A stretch of 41,673 bases of DNA from a virus: positions 1 to 41,673 of the IMG/VR virus record IMGVR_UViG_3300047362_000404; one strand, written 5' to 3'. Both the position numbers and the translations under genes were made by a program. Position 1 is the stretch's first letter, and every line of letters begins with the position of its first letter. Positions 1 through 9,906 of the stretch are shown one piece after another. The notes below the pieces were generated by a model. That model was given only the letters and a program-made list of their open reading frames with translations, was not told where the DNA came from and ran no database searches.

Positions 1-1
1 T

Positions 2-1351
2 TCAGAGACGGATCACTACTACATCGGTATAGGCAAATCGGACAAGTTCGGTGACGCAGACGTAGTGGTCCCACCAGTGGATTCCCCGCAAGAAGAACGT
101 GAGTTTAGACATAATCTGCAATCAATAAAAAAGGTAGAGGGTGCGATCATGGTCGCCCGTCGAGTTAATTGGGCAACGGGTACTAAGTACCACGGTTGGG
201 ACGACTCGACTTCACCAAGTGATGTTACCCCATTCTATGTACTCACAGATGCGAAGGAAGTTTACATCTGTCTGTCGCCAGGTATCGATGATACTGGAGT
301 GCATCAACCATCGACGGTAGAACCGAACTATGGGTTCCACGCACCGATCAGTACAGTGTCGGATCCAAACGATCCAATGTACTTGCAACGACTGCACTGG
401 GAACCGTTCACTACCACTGACGGTTACACATGGAAGTTTTGTTACTCTCTACGTCCAGAGAACATCTACCAGTTCCTATCATCCAACCACATCCCTGTAC
501 AACCTTTAGAAGACACTCTGGCTGGCGGAGACTCTATTGAAGACTTACAATGGCATGTAGCGGATCGTGCGGTCGGTGGAGAAATCATTAGTGTTCAGGT
601 CACCGATGGTGGTAGTGGATATGATCCATCAAACCCACCTTCAGTTTTGATCGAAGGTAATGGTTATGGTTGTGTTGGTACTGCTGTAGTATCTGGAGAC
701 AAGGTCGTGAGAATCGATATGGTGTCCGGTACAAACGAAAACACACAGACCACTTATGGATCTGGATATGGTTGGGCAGAAGTATCTATCGAAGGTAACG
801 CAGAAGCTCGTGCGATCATTACGTCCAGTGAGGGTCTAGGTAAAGATGCTGCAATTGATTTGAAAACAAGTTCAGTAATGATGAACATAAAACCAAATGG
901 AGATGAGAACGGACGATTCGTCGTAGAGAATTCTTTCCGTCAGATTGGTGTCATCAAGAATCCTATGCAACCAAACGGAACCGATCCATACACGGAAGGT
1001 GGTGCTAAATGTCTATCCAGTTTCACTCTGACCAATGGTCACGGAGAATCTTCTCCATTCCACACTGGTGAGTCGGTAACTAGTTTCCCAGGCGGTGCAC
1101 TGGCATACGTTGATCAGTCCATTGGGAACACGGTATTCTATCACCAGAACTCAACAACAGGGTTCGAAGAATTCGCTGTGGGTGAGTCGGTATCTCAAAC
1201 AGGTGTGGTCGTAACCGCATCAATCGACTTCGTCACACGCACATACGGCATCGACCGATACACAGGAGAGGTTCTTTACATTGAGAATCGTCCACGTATT
1301 CGACGCGATGCAGAACAACAAGAAGATATTAAGGTAGTCATCACAGTTTAG
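2..1351 (+). CDS. 8: Baseplate wedge subunit gp8 (5' truncated by window edge)
   Basis: Wedge protein of the T4-type baseplate, which forms the hexagonal rim around the hub. The frame is open from base 2, so the true start lies upstream; a GTG at 65 is internal. Seen: an N-terminal HYYIGIGKSD-type segment, then VTPFYVLTDAKEVYICL and GYTWKFCYSLRPENIYQFL, both characteristic of gp8, and a C-terminus TGEVLYIENRPRIRR followed by acidic/beta residues as in other gp8 proteins. At least 449 residues are present, longer than T4 gp8 (334). The extra length includes a Gly-rich beta insert (VTDGGSGYDPSNPP region, about residues 195-290 of the visible part) of a kind common in marine phage virion proteins. 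It sits directly upstream of the DUF4815 protein, consistent with a baseplate operon. The assignment is from remembered family motifs, not a database search. Confidence 0.85.
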   Translation, partial: SETDHYYIGIGKSDKFGDADVVVPPVDSPQEEREFRHNLQSIKKVEGAIMVARRVNWATGTKYHGWDDSTSPSDVTPFYVLTDAKEVYICLSPGIDDTGVHQPSTVEPNYGFHAPISTVSDPNDPMYLQRLHWEPFTTTDGYTWKFCYSLRPENIYQFLSSNHIPVQPLEDTLAGGDSIEDLQWHVADRAVGGEIISVQVTDGGSGYDPSNPPSVLIEGNGYGCVGTAVVSGDKVVRIDMVSGTNENTQTTYGSGYGWAEVSIEGNAEARAIITSSEGLGKDAAIDLKTSSVMMNIKPNGDENGRFVVENSFRQIGVIKNPMQPNGTDPYTEGGAKCLSSFTLTNGHGESSPFHTGESVTSFPGGALAYVDQSIGNTVFYHQNSTTGFEEFAVGESVSQTGVVVTASIDFVTRTYGIDRYTGEVLYIENRPRIRRDAEQQEDIKVVITV

Positions 1352-1359
1352 GATTAATT

Positions 1360-4300
1360 ATGTCTGATCAAGATTATTTAAAAGAAATAACTGCGTCCAC
1401 ATTCAAGGACGACTACCGCGACTTTTACGATGCAGATGATGGATACCACCGTATCTTATTCAGGGGTGGTCATGCCCTACAGGCACGTGAACTAATCGAA
1501 CTACAGACGATCATCCAATCTGAGATCGAACGTTTCGGTAGTAACATATTCAAAGAAGGTGCACTGGTAAATCCAGGCGGTGTCACTGTAGACAACAAAG
1601 TTGAGTTTGTCAAGATGACGGAGAGCAGTACTCTCCCTTCTTTAGATCAACTCCCTGCTGATCGTGAGGTCGAGAACCAAGACGGAGTCAAGGCAAAGGT
1701 TCTTGACATCGTGGGTAAGATCGTGTATGTTCAATACACCGATACTAAAAAGGGAAACAGTGATGGTGGATCACCTCGTTTCGTAACTGACGACAGACTA
1801 GACATCCTAGGTACGGTTGAAAGTTCTGGTCGTGCGGTTCGCGCTTCATTCGCAGAGGGTGACTACTTCGTACAAGGACACTTCGTCCACACAACAGAAA
1901 AGAGTTTCATGATCGATCCGGACGGATCGTTACCAGAACACGACGCGGTCGATATCGGTTTCCGCATCAAAGAAGTTCTAGTAACTTCATCGGAAGATGA
2001 GAGTCTCTACGACAACTCAGGTGCACAACCTAACGTTGGGGCGCCAGGCGCAGATCGATACAGGATCATCTTAGAACCAACTAAACGCACAGACATCACT
2101 AGTGATGAAAACTTTGTTTTCGTTGCACGTGTATTGAATGGTGTGGTGACCCGTGAGGTCACAAGTCACGATGGATACAATCGTATCAATAGGTTGCTTG
2201 CTCAACGCACCAAGGAAGAGTCTGGTGATTATGTTGCACAAGACTTTACCGCAGTCTTCGAAGACTATACCGACACCGATCTAATTCTGGATGTTTCTGA
2301 CGGAATCGCATACGTTGATGGATATCGATTAGATATCGGTCGTTCAGAGATAGTTGTTCCTAAGGCGCAGACAGTAAGACAAAAAGATCGAGAAGTCGTA
2401 TCCTCTTACTACGGTAACTGGGTTTATGTCGATGAAGAGAATGCCAACACTACAGGTTTCGGTGACCTATCAAGTTTCGGTGCAGTTACCATTAGAAACG
2501 ATCAAGGTCAACCAATCGGTGATGCGAACACTCGCGGTATCGAACAGGACGCATCAGGTTACCGACTATACATCTTCAATGTAAAGATGGGTGATGGTGC
2601 AACCTTCAGTCAAGCACAGAGTTTTGTCGATAAAGTAAATGGAGATCAAATCTATCTTGTTGACACTCACATCTATGGTACGATCAACAACAGTTTAATC
2701 TTCCCACTGCCTCAGACAAGTCCAGAAAGGAACAGCATCGCGACTGTGCAGTATGTGAAGACCGTTGCAAGAGTGAACCAACAACCAGATGGCACAGAGT
2801 TGACTCTCGGTGGGGTTGAACCACAGAACTGGGTTATCTCAGAAGTCGGTGGTGGCATATTAGATAAGGTCGCCGACAACTCAGGTAAGTTCACGGGGTT
2901 GGATGCAACTAGTACTTACAACGTTCTGACTTATGTCAATGAACCAAACGGAACATACCGTAAGAAGACACTGACAAGAAAGATCGACTTACAAATAACC
3001 ACAGATCACGGCCAATTAGAATTCGCTACGTCGGTCGAGACTTCAGTGGTTGACGGTTACGAACTCATTCAGATATTACAGGACGACGGTAGAGATGTCA
3101 CACACATGTATGAGATGGACGGCGGTCAACGAGATAACTTCTACGACTTCGTCTCCTTCAGATTAAAGGATGGGTTCTCTATACCAGACGGAGTCACTCT
3201 GTCATTTGACTTCGAACACTTTGTGCATGATGCAGGCGACTTCTTCTCTGTGACTTCATACTTAGGTGAGGACGCTGGTGACGAAGGTCTTGCATATGAG
3301 GACATTCCATCACACACATACGTCGACGGAACTACAGTATCACTACGTGACGTGATAGACTTCCGTCCATCACGTAGTACCGATGGTTCATTCCCAACAT
3401 TAAGTATACCACAGAACGCTTCAGGAATCAACCTAATCAATGTAAAATATTACGAACCGCGTATTGACATCTTAGTTGCTAACACTAAGGACAGATACGG
3501 TGATGTTGGTTTCGGTGAACTACAAGTCATTCAGGGTCAGTCAAGTGCAAACCCACGACCACCAGAAGTTCCAACTGGATCTCTACCACTATACATCTTC
3601 CGTCTGAATCCATACACGTTTAACTCTAGTGACGTGGTAATGGAGAAACAGACACACAAGCGATTCACTATGAAAGACATCGCTGCTATTGAAACTCGTG
3701 TAGATGATCTATATGAATTGACCACACTAAGTCTCCTAGAGTCCAACACGCAATCACTTACAGTTCTTGACGATCAAGGATCTGCGAGAACTAAGGCTGG
3801 ATTCATCGCGGACAACTTCACGTCGTTCAGTTTCTCTGACGTGAACAACCCAAATTACCGCGCCTCGGTCGAGACGGTCTCGGGTCTAATGAAACCATCC
3901 TTCCGTGAAAACCTTGTTAGGTTGAAACACGATGCGTCTCAGGGTAACTCAACTCGTACTGGAGACTACGCAACTCTACCATACACTCACGCCTCGTTCA
4001 TAACACAAGATGTGGCCACGAGTACAATGAACATTAACCCTTTCTCGGTCATCACACAAGAAGGTCATATCACACTATCACCATCAAGTGATGAGTGGGT
4101 GGAGACACAGACTCTGCCACCAATTATGCAAACGACAGTTCGTCGTTCAGTCCCTATCGATCTTGGATTCGAAGATCTTTGGTGGAATGGTATTACAAAC
4201 AACAATCGTCCACGCACACGTCAACAGTTTTCTGTTGAGTCAACGTCTCGTGCAATACAGGAGTTTGTCGGTGAACGTGTAGTCGACACAGAAGTCGTTC

Positions 4301-6237
4301 CATTCATGCGTTCGCGTAAGATCTCATTCAAGGCAGAAGGTCTACGTCCTAATACAAACGTCTTCGCATACTTCGGAAATCGCAACGTATCACAATGGTG
4401 TAAACTGTCAAACTCATTTGTTGAATACTCAACCACAGATTCTGAGGTAGGGTCAGAGTTCGCATCAGCAACTCAACACCCACAAGGAACTAGTCAGTTA
4501 GTTACTAACTCAGAGGGTGAGGTTTTCGGTGAGTTCTTCCTACCTAATACGGATGAGTTTAGATTCCGTACAGGGACACAAGACTTTGTGATATTGGATG
4601 CTGATATTGATACTACCACAAATCGACTATCAAGTCAACAACAGAGTGACGCTATGTCGTCATCGTCTGCGCCTTATACATCGACGGGATCTATCGAATC
4701 AATCCAACGAACTGTTAGAACCACTCGTGTGCCTCAACGCATTCGTGGTCGTCGTGACCCGCTTGCACAGTCGTTCTATGTCGATCCTTCGGAGAACCCT
4801 AACGGTATCTTCCTAACTAAGGTACGCGTTTACGTACAGAGCAAAGACTCTGTTATCCCGATGCAGGTACAAGTTCGTCCGGTAGAGAATGGCATACCAA
4901 CAACTACTATTATACCGGGCTCTGTCAAGTTTGTCAAGCCCGCCGACATAACTGTCGCACCTAGTAATGACATTTCGTCGATTCGCAGTACACCAACCGA
5001 GGTTGAGTTCGACGAACCTGTCTACTTGACTTCTGGTGAAGAATATGCTATAGTACTACTCGCAGAGTCAGTTGAGTATAATGTTTACGTCGCACAGACC
5101 TATGAAGAAATTCTTGGTGGTACTGAAGGTAAGGTATCGAAACAACCTTCTCTTGGTTCACTATTCATGTCACAGAGTGGTTCGACGTGGACTCCGGATC
5201 AAACCAAAGACCTAATGTTCGAATTAGAACGTGCAGAGTTTAATGCCTCTGGTGATGTTTATTTGGAGAACGCAATATTACCTTCGGTTTCTCTATCGTC
5301 CAACCCGTTCACTGCGATAAACTCTGCTGGTGGTTTTCAAGTATCTCAAGAAGGTCACGGTTTCTCTAAGGGAGACACAGTAACGATCTCAGGATCGTCG
5401 GGCGTTGATGTTGATGGTCAACACACGATTGATAGTGTAACTGCATTTGGATACTCTTTCACTGTCATTGGGTTAGATAGTAATCCGGCTGAAGGAACTT
5501 CCTTCGGTGGATCTTCTGTTGTTGCATCTCAGAACGTCGTGTTCGATGAGTTCACACCACAGATTTCAAACATCACACCTAACGGTACATCTATCGTGAG
5601 TAGTATTGAAAGATCGGCCGCGAAGTCTTATGGTGATGCTAGTGGAAGAAACGACTCTCGCCACTCATACCAGAAACGTGGTGACCAGTTGACCGAAGAC
5701 ACGTTCTTAAATCAACTTAACATTGCAGACTTCCCTTCCGCAATCGCGACAGCAGAGAACAATGTGGACACTAACAATCAACCAGAATCTAGTGTTGAGT
5801 TAAAGTTGAATCTAAAGACAAGTGACAGTAAAGTTTCTCCGATCATCGATCTACAGAGAACTTCAATCCTTGCTCTAGAGAACGTTATTGGTTCCGGTGA
5901 GGAAGCACAACACATTACAACACCTATCACGATTGATGAGTCTTCGGCAGGACTGAAGGTTCTTTTGGGTGCGAACCGTCCATCGGATGCATCGATAGAG
6001 GTTTACGTCAAGACTTCCGCAACAGACGAAGGACTTTCATCTGCACAGTGGATTGAGGCATTGGTCGACTCGGCCGTACCTTCGGATGAAAACGCGTCGG
6101 TCTTCCGTGAGTATGAGTACACGGTAGAAGCTGCGGACCCATTCACTGCATTCCAAGTGAAGGTGGTCATGAAGTCAACTAACTCATCTAAGGTGCCGAC
6201 AGTACGTGACCTACGAGTGATCGCATTGGCCGTATGA
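1360..6237 (+). CDS. Large DUF4815-type baseplate/tail structural protein, gp10-position
   Basis: Virion protein of 1625 residues, probably a baseplate wedge or fibre-attachment component. Seen: an N-terminal segment HALQARELIELQTIIQSEIE followed by RFGSNIFKEGALVNPGG (about residues 38-73), the hallmark of DUF4815 proteins in T4-like marine phages. Around residue 1131 there is RDPLAQSFYVDPSENPNGIF followed by EYAIVLLAESVEYNVYV, a second block I associate with the same proteins. At about residues 1310-1390 there is a small beta domain (GHGFSKGDTVTISG). The start ATG lies 8 bases after the gp8 stop, with a weak TAGGA upstream. In T4 this position holds gp9/gp10, but I see no clear gp9 or gp10 sequence, so the functional equivalence is inferred from position. 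It ends in a 4-base overlap with the next gene. Confidence 0.75.
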   Translation: MSDQDYLKEITASTFKDDYRDFYDADDGYHRILFRGGHALQARELIELQTIIQSEIERFGSNIFKEGALVNPGGVTVDNKVEFVKMTESSTLPSLDQLPADREVENQDGVKAKVLDIVGKIVYVQYTDTKKGNSDGGSPRFVTDDRLDILGTVESSGRAVRASFAEGDYFVQGHFVHTTEKSFMIDPDGSLPEHDAVDIGFRIKEVLVTSSEDESLYDNSGAQPNVGAPGADRYRIILEPTKRTDITSDENFVFVARVLNGVVTREVTSHDGYNRINRLLAQRTKEESGDYVAQDFTAVFEDYTDTDLILDVSDGIAYVDGYRLDIGRSEIVVPKAQTVRQKDREVVSSYYGNWVYVDEENANTTGFGDLSSFGAVTIRNDQGQPIGDANTRGIEQDASGYRLYIFNVKMGDGATFSQAQSFVDKVNGDQIYLVDTHIYGTINNSLIFPLPQTSPERNSIATVQYVKTVARVNQQPDGTELTLGGVEPQNWVISEVGGGILDKVADNSGKFTGLDATSTYNVLTYVNEPNGTYRKKTLTRKIDLQITTDHGQLEFATSVETSVVDGYELIQILQDDGRDVTHMYEMDGGQRDNFYDFVSFRLKDGFSIPDGVTLSFDFEHFVHDAGDFFSVTSYLGEDAGDEGLAYEDIPSHTYVDGTTVSLRDVIDFRPSRSTDGSFPTLSIPQNASGINLINVKYYEPRIDILVANTKDRYGDVGFGELQVIQGQSSANPRPPEVPTGSLPLYIFRLNPYTFNSSDVVMEKQTHKRFTMKDIAAIETRVDDLYELTTLSLLESNTQSLTVLDDQGSARTKAGFIADNFTSFSFSDVNNPNYRASVETVSGLMKPSFRENLVRLKHDASQGNSTRTGDYATLPYTHASFITQDVATSTMNINPFSVITQEGHITLSPSSDEWVETQTLPPIMQTTVRRSVPIDLGFEDLWWNGITNNNRPRTRQQFSVESTSRAIQEFVGERVVDTEVVPFMRSRKISFKAEGLRPNTNVFAYFGNRNVSQWCKLSNSFVEYSTTDSEVGSEFASATQHPQGTSQLVTNSEGEVFGEFFLPNTDEFRFRTGTQDFVILDADIDTTTNRLSSQQQSDAMSSSSAPYTSTGSIESIQRTVRTTRVPQRIRGRRDPLAQSFYVDPSENPNGIFLTKVRVYVQSKDSVIPMQVQVRPVENGIPTTTIIPGSVKFVKPADITVAPSNDISSIRSTPTEVEFDEPVYLTSGEEYAIVLLAESVEYNVYVAQTYEEILGGTEGKVSKQPSLGSLFMSQSGSTWTPDQTKDLMFELERAEFNASGDVYLENAILPSVSLSSNPFTAINSAGGFQVSQEGHGFSKGDTVTISGSSGVDVDGQHTIDSVTAFGYSFTVIGLDSNPAEGTSFGGSSVVASQNVVFDEFTPQISNITPNGTSIVSSIERSAAKSYGDASGRNDSRHSYQKRGDQLTEDTFLNQLNIADFPSAIATAENNVDTNNQPESSVELKLNLKTSDSKVSPIIDLQRTSILALENVIGSGEEAQHITTPITIDESSAGLKVLLGANRPSDASIEVYVKTSATDEGLSSAQWIEALVDSAVPSDENASVFREYEYTVEAADPFTAFQVKVVMKSTNSSKVPTVRDLRVIALAV

Positions 6238-6467
6238 TGAATAGATATAAAAAAGTAGAAGGACACACAAGTCTAGTAAGAGATGCAAGAACGGGAGCAA
6301 TCATCAACACTAACAGTTCGGAGATTGCAAGAGCGAGAAAAAGAAAAGAGGCAAAGAAACAAGAGGCGGAAAGACTCGATACGTTATCAAAAGAAGTCTC
6401 CTCATTACAGAGTGAGATTAGTGAGATAAAAGATTTGTTGGTTCGTCTAGTGGAGAATAAAGAATGA
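6234..6467 (+). CDS. Small basic coiled-coil protein, hypothetical
   Basis: A 77-residue hydrophilic protein starting MMNRYKKVEGHTSLVRDA, followed by a basic stretch (EIARARKRKEAKKQEAER) and a C-terminal heptad pattern (LSKEVSSLQSEISEIKDLLVRL) that predicts a short coiled coil. The ATG at 6234 overlaps the previous stop; ATG 6237 is an equally possible start. I recall similar small proteins beside the wedge genes of marine T4-like phages, but no function is known to me. Both ends overlap neighbouring genes in ATGA junctions, so it is almost certainly translated with the DUF4815 protein and the following fibre. It could be an assembly factor or a small virion part; nothing in the sequence decides this. 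Confidence 0.7.
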   Translation: MMNRYKKVEGHTSLVRDARTGAIINTNSSEIARARKRKEAKKQEAERLDTLSKEVSSLQSEISEIKDLLVRLVENKE

Positions 6468-8047
6468 CTGATACAATACAAACAGTACATCTCGCCGACA
6501 ATATCAACGCGGCGTTTGACAAGATCAACGAGAACTTCGAAGGTCTCACTGACGGGTCGATTGTGGTTCCACCACCATCGGACATTTCGATCGGTGACCT
6601 ACAAGATGTCACGCTTACTTCTCTTTCCAATGGAGAGGTATTGAAGTGGAATGGTTCTTCATGGACAAACCTACCGGACAGTGGATCTAGTAGCAATACG
6701 AACATCTCCACTGATAGTGATCTCAACCAATATATCACCAACTTACTAGACTCCTCGTTCTTTATTTCGGTCATCAACGAAGAGTACCTAGAACAATTCA
6801 ACATTACTACCGATGTCACATACACCGATTCGGATGTTCAAGCAAACGCCTCTGCTATATTCACACTTGAATCTCGTATCGATGCGACCGACTCTGGTAT
6901 TACCGTTCTGTCTCAGGCGATCATTGATACTCAAGCATCACTAGAAAATATTACATTAGGTGGTATCGATTCAGACTTACTTGCAGACGCAATCGCAAGT
7001 GCGAACTCTACAGTCATCTCACGCATCGATGCTAACAGTGATGGTATTACTTCTTTCGCTGGGGTCATTGATAGCGTAGAGAACAACATGTTGTTGAGAG
7101 ACTCAGCGACAAACGATCTGATAGAAATAAACACAACCGCTATCTCCTCGTTGACTTCTAGGATTAATGTGAACTCAGATGGTCTGAGTGTGGTCGTCGG
7201 TGATGTAACGGATCTATCACTTTCTCTTAACCAGTTAATCAGTGACGGTATCACTCTAACACCAGAACAAGTCACCGAAGCATTGGGTGGTGCATTAGAA
7301 TCACTAACGCTTCGTCTGGATGCGGACAGTGATAAACTGGTAATCGAAGCTGCAAAGGTTGTAGATCTTGAAACGGGTCTGACCGCACAAGAGAGCGATC
7401 TTGGTGTGCAGATCACCGCAGTATCTAATGCGCAATCTTCTCTAGTGTCTCGTACAGAGTTTGACTCTGCTGAAGGTAGAATTACCACACTCGCAGAAGA
7501 TATTGTTACCCTAAACAATCAAGTGGACGTTACAAACCCAGACGGCACTCTATCTACTGCGATCGCCGATGCAGAGAGCGAATTACGTGGAGAGATCACT
7601 ACAGTCGATGGTCGAATCACTTCAGTCCAAACATCGTTGACGAATACTCTTAATGCCAAGATCGACAGTGACATTGCGCTGGCGACCCAAACACTGACCG
7701 CTTTGATTGACTCGGCAGGTAATACCACATCGACGTGGGGTATTGATCTTGTTGCAGGATCAGAAGACAATCCTAAAGTCGCAGGTATCAAATTCGGTAA
7801 CGATGGTGACACGGCCGACTTCGCAATCACTACTGACACATTTAAGATCCTTCCAACAGACGGAACAGGCAATGGTACCGCTCCGTTCAGTGTTGTGGGT
7901 GGTGTGGTTGAAATGTCGGGTGCTAAGGTTACTGGAGATTTGGACGTGACTTCATCTGACACTACAGGATCTATGAACATTACGGGTAACCTAATTACTA
8001 TTAGTGATGGTTCTGGGAACCCAAGGGTGAAACTAGGTAAACTATAA
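6464..8047 (+). CDS. Tail-fibre-like structural protein with coiled coils
   Basis: A 527-residue fibre-type protein. Seen: an N-terminus TVHLADNINAAFDKINENFE typical of phage fibres that begin with a short helix; then a linker of the form LSNGEVLKWNGSSWTNLPD (about residues 55-73), a common fibre linker; then long Asp/Ser/Ala-rich heptad-like stretches predicting trimeric coiled coil; then a Gly-rich beta tail (about residues 440-527, ending in GSGNPRVKLGKL). This alternation is what trimeric fibres usually show. The ATG overlaps the upstream stop, with GGAG 5' of it. The stop overlaps the next ATG by one base (TAATG). Receptor or attachment role is inferred from composition only. Confidence 0.65.
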   Translation: MTDTIQTVHLADNINAAFDKINENFEGLTDGSIVVPPPSDISIGDLQDVTLTSLSNGEVLKWNGSSWTNLPDSGSSSNTNISTDSDLNQYITNLLDSSFFISVINEEYLEQFNITTDVTYTDSDVQANASAIFTLESRIDATDSGITVLSQAIIDTQASLENITLGGIDSDLLADAIASANSTVISRIDANSDGITSFAGVIDSVENNMLLRDSATNDLIEINTTAISSLTSRINVNSDGLSVVVGDVTDLSLSLNQLISDGITLTPEQVTEALGGALESLTLRLDADSDKLVIEAAKVVDLETGLTAQESDLGVQITAVSNAQSSLVSRTEFDSAEGRITTLAEDIVTLNNQVDVTNPDGTLSTAIADAESELRGEITTVDGRITSVQTSLTNTLNAKIDSDIALATQTLTALIDSAGNTTSTWGIDLVAGSEDNPKVAGIKFGNDGDTADFAITTDTFKILPTDGTGNGTAPFSVVGGVVEMSGAKVTGDLDVTSSDTTGSMNITGNLITISDGSGNPRVKLGKL

Positions 8048-8367
8048 TGAGTTATGGTTTAGAAGTCTATGACGTAGACGGGACATCGAAAGTCTTATCT
8101 CCAAATATGAGATTCGGTACGCTTCTTGATTTTGCAACTAATGTAAATTTAGCGCAAGGTCAAACTCCAACGATTCCGGAGTTTATCGATTTCCCTATGG
8201 AAATGACAGGTGTAAGTCCATCCACGGTGGCGATCGTAGAACTTTCCGATGGTGGGTGGACTATTAGTGCCGAGTACGATGAGAGATACGAATTCCAGTC
8301 TGATAGAATTAGAGTCAACGCTAGTGTCGTTGCTTTTTATGGCGACATTTACATACTAAGGTTTTAA
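8047..8367 (+). CDS. Small virion protein, fibre-head family (copy A of duplicated cassette)
   Basis: A 106-residue, beta-rich protein beginning MSYGLEVYDVDGTSKVL and ending VVAFYGDIYILRF. The same overall plan (MS-x-x-GL/F-x-V, a short polar turn, then alternating hydrophobic strands) appears at the N-termini of the proteins starting at 8370, 9595 and 9906, so these four look like one domain family. It is joined by a one-base overlap to the fibre before it and 2 bases to the fibre after it. No known function; it may be a free-standing version of the domain that caps or attaches the fibres. The similarity was judged by eye and is weak. Confidence 0.6.
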   Translation: MSYGLEVYDVDGTSKVLSPNMRFGTLLDFATNVNLAQGQTPTIPEFIDFPMEMTGVSPSTVAIVELSDGGWTISAEYDERYEFQSDRIRVNASVVAFYGDIYILRF

Positions 8368-8369
8368 TT

Positions 8370-9143
8370 ATGAGTTTTGGTCTACAAACATTCGATGCTT
8401 CAGGTAGGGTTCAGATAGATACTACTCGTTCCAGTGATTCTGGAATGATTGTTATTGATGCGGGAACTGCGTCTAGTGTATCTAATGTACCTTCGTCAGC
8501 AAGAGTGTTTGTCAACGTACAACCTTCTTCAGGTAATGTTGGATTTGTTGCACATTCTTACTCAGGTTCGACTGTGACTTTTTATGGGACATCAACTTCA
8601 GAGACGGGTCCGTTAGATCAAACGGTAGCAGTAAATTACATTATCGCCGCCCCAGCAAACACTCAGACATATTCTGGAAACGAGTATGCCCTACAGTGTT
8701 TAAATACAGACGGTGATGTTCTATTTGATAGTAGATACCTCAACGGAGATGGTGGCCTGGGACTATTGGGATACTCACAACCCCAACAACATAATGGAGA
8801 TCCATTTGCGTCAAATGGTTCTGGTGGATTTGGTGGAGGTCCAATAAACAATCTTATCACATCTGACCTGAATACATATGTTGATGTTGCAAATTGTTTT
8901 GTAGGATCCGTCGGGAATAATACAGGTAATAAGGTAAAGGGTAGATATATAGTCTTTGCAAATAACTTTTCCGCAAACTATAACTCTGTAGAGAGCAGAG
9001 GGTATAGGGAAGGTTTTGTTAATAGTGGCTATTTTGTAGGAAACATGACTGGAATTTATTATTGGAGACTAAGAGCCGGACCACAGTATTCGCACATAGC
9101 ACACCCAAATCCTTCTAACATTTTATATGGAGAACAAATATGA
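8370..9143 (+). CDS. Short fibre/adhesin-like protein (copy A)
   Basis: A 257-residue protein with an N-terminal beta domain (MSFGLQTFDASGRVQI) like its neighbours, a Ser/Thr-rich middle, and a Gly-rich segment NGSGGFGGGPINN (about residues 149-161). The distal part is rich in aromatic residues and Asn (YIVFANNFSANYNSVESRGY, then GYFVGNMTGIYYW). The Asn-Tyr/Gly-Asn flavour faintly resembles the tetrapeptide repeats of the protein at 9906 but no register is visible. Codons are AT-rich with AGA/AGG arginines, unlike the conserved head genes, suggesting a different origin. It overlaps the chaperone-like gene by 4 bases, an arrangement typical of a fibre followed by its assembly factor. Confidence 0.6.
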   Translation: MSFGLQTFDASGRVQIDTTRSSDSGMIVIDAGTASSVSNVPSSARVFVNVQPSSGNVGFVAHSYSGSTVTFYGTSTSETGPLDQTVAVNYIIAAPANTQTYSGNEYALQCLNTDGDVLFDSRYLNGDGGLGLLGYSQPQQHNGDPFASNGSGGFGGGPINNLITSDLNTYVDVANCFVGSVGNNTGNKVKGRYIVFANNFSANYNSVESRGYREGFVNSGYFVGNMTGIYYWRLRAGPQYSHIAHPNPSNILYGEQI

Positions 9144-9586
9144 TAGTCTCGTATATTGCTTATTGCAATCCATACGGTGAGATCGTCCGAATGGGTTTCG
9201 GTAAAGCGTCAAACAATCCACCAGAAGGTGTTGACTCTGAAACCGGACAGACCATTGTACACATCACTGGGGAACTTTCAGTGTCTAGAGATCAGTTTGT
9301 TCGAACCACTGTCTGGGACGGAGAGTCTTGGGTAAGTCGTCCGGACAAACCAAACCGTTTCGCTCAGTGGGACGGAAGTGAATGGACATGGGATCCAAAA
9401 GATCTTCTTGAGGAATTACGCCGAGAAAGAAATGTAAAACTAGGTGAATGTGATTGGACTCGAATGGACGACAATAGTTTATCAAACGCACAACGAGAAG
9501 AGTGGGCTGAATATCGTCAAACGTTACGCGACATCACAGAAAACTATGACTCATTGGATTCAGTAGTTTGGCCTGACAGTCCATAG
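9140..9586 (+). CDS. Phage tail assembly chaperone-like protein (copy A)
   Basis: A 148-residue protein. The C-terminal block LRRERNVKLGECDWTRMDD followed by LSNAQREEWAEYRQTLRDIT (about residues 92-133) matches the pattern RNxxLxxCDWTQ...LS...WxxYRQxLRDI of the Phage_tail_APC-type family, often encoded just downstream of fibre genes. The N-terminal half carries a small domain with SYIAYCNPYGEIVRMG and WDGESWV/WDGSEWTWD motifs. A role in folding or assembling the adjacent fibre is inferred from family and context. The C-terminal block recurs in the gene at 13418, which follows the next fibre gene, so this is one of two paralogues. The ATG overlaps the fibre stop by 4 bases. Confidence 0.75.
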   Translation: MIVSYIAYCNPYGEIVRMGFGKASNNPPEGVDSETGQTIVHITGELSVSRDQFVRTTVWDGESWVSRPDKPNRFAQWDGSEWTWDPKDLLEELRRERNVKLGECDWTRMDDNSLSNAQREEWAEYRQTLRDITENYDSLDSVVWPDSP

Positions 9587-9594
9587 GAGATTCC

Positions 9595-9906
9595 ATGTCT
9601 GACCTATTTGGTATAGAAGTACGTGGACCAAACAACTCAACGCCTGTACTATCAAGTAGGCTTAGATCTTCGAATGTTGTATTGTTTTCTGCTTTTAGTT
9701 TAGAAGGAAATGACTCTTTGACATTTGTATGTCCGGACGCTAATGATTCCACAAAGGTGGCACTAACGCTTATGGGCCCGGACAGTCCATTTCCAGTTTA
9801 TCTTCGTGGCGTTGTTGTTTCTGAAAAAACCACCAGTGGGTTTACCCTAACGAATTACGATCAGGCAACAAGGTCTGGTCGAGTTTTAGCATTTAGGATT
9901 TCATAA
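9595..9906 (+). CDS. Small virion protein, fibre-head family (copy B)
   Basis: A 103-residue protein beginning MSDLFGIEVRGPNNSTPVL and ending RSGRVLAFRIS. Length, beta-strand pattern and end resemble the 106-residue protein at 8047, and its start resembles the N-terminus of the next gene (MSDVYGFKITGEDTSPFTVL). SD-like AGGAGA lies 8-9 bases before the ATG. The stop overlaps the next ATG by one base (TAATG), the same junction seen before copy A. Function unknown; it occupies the same cassette position as the 8047 gene. Confidence 0.6.
   Translation: MSDLFGIEVRGPNNSTPVLSSRLRSSNVVLFSAFSLEGNDSLTFVCPDANDSTKVALTLMGPDSPFPVYLRGVVVSEKTTSGFTLTNYDQATRSGRVLAFRIS

Noticed and set aside
6244-6251. TATAAAAA near the start of the 77-residue protein
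   Set aside because: It is inside the coding sequence, departs from the box at a conserved position, and the genes around it are translationally overlapped.
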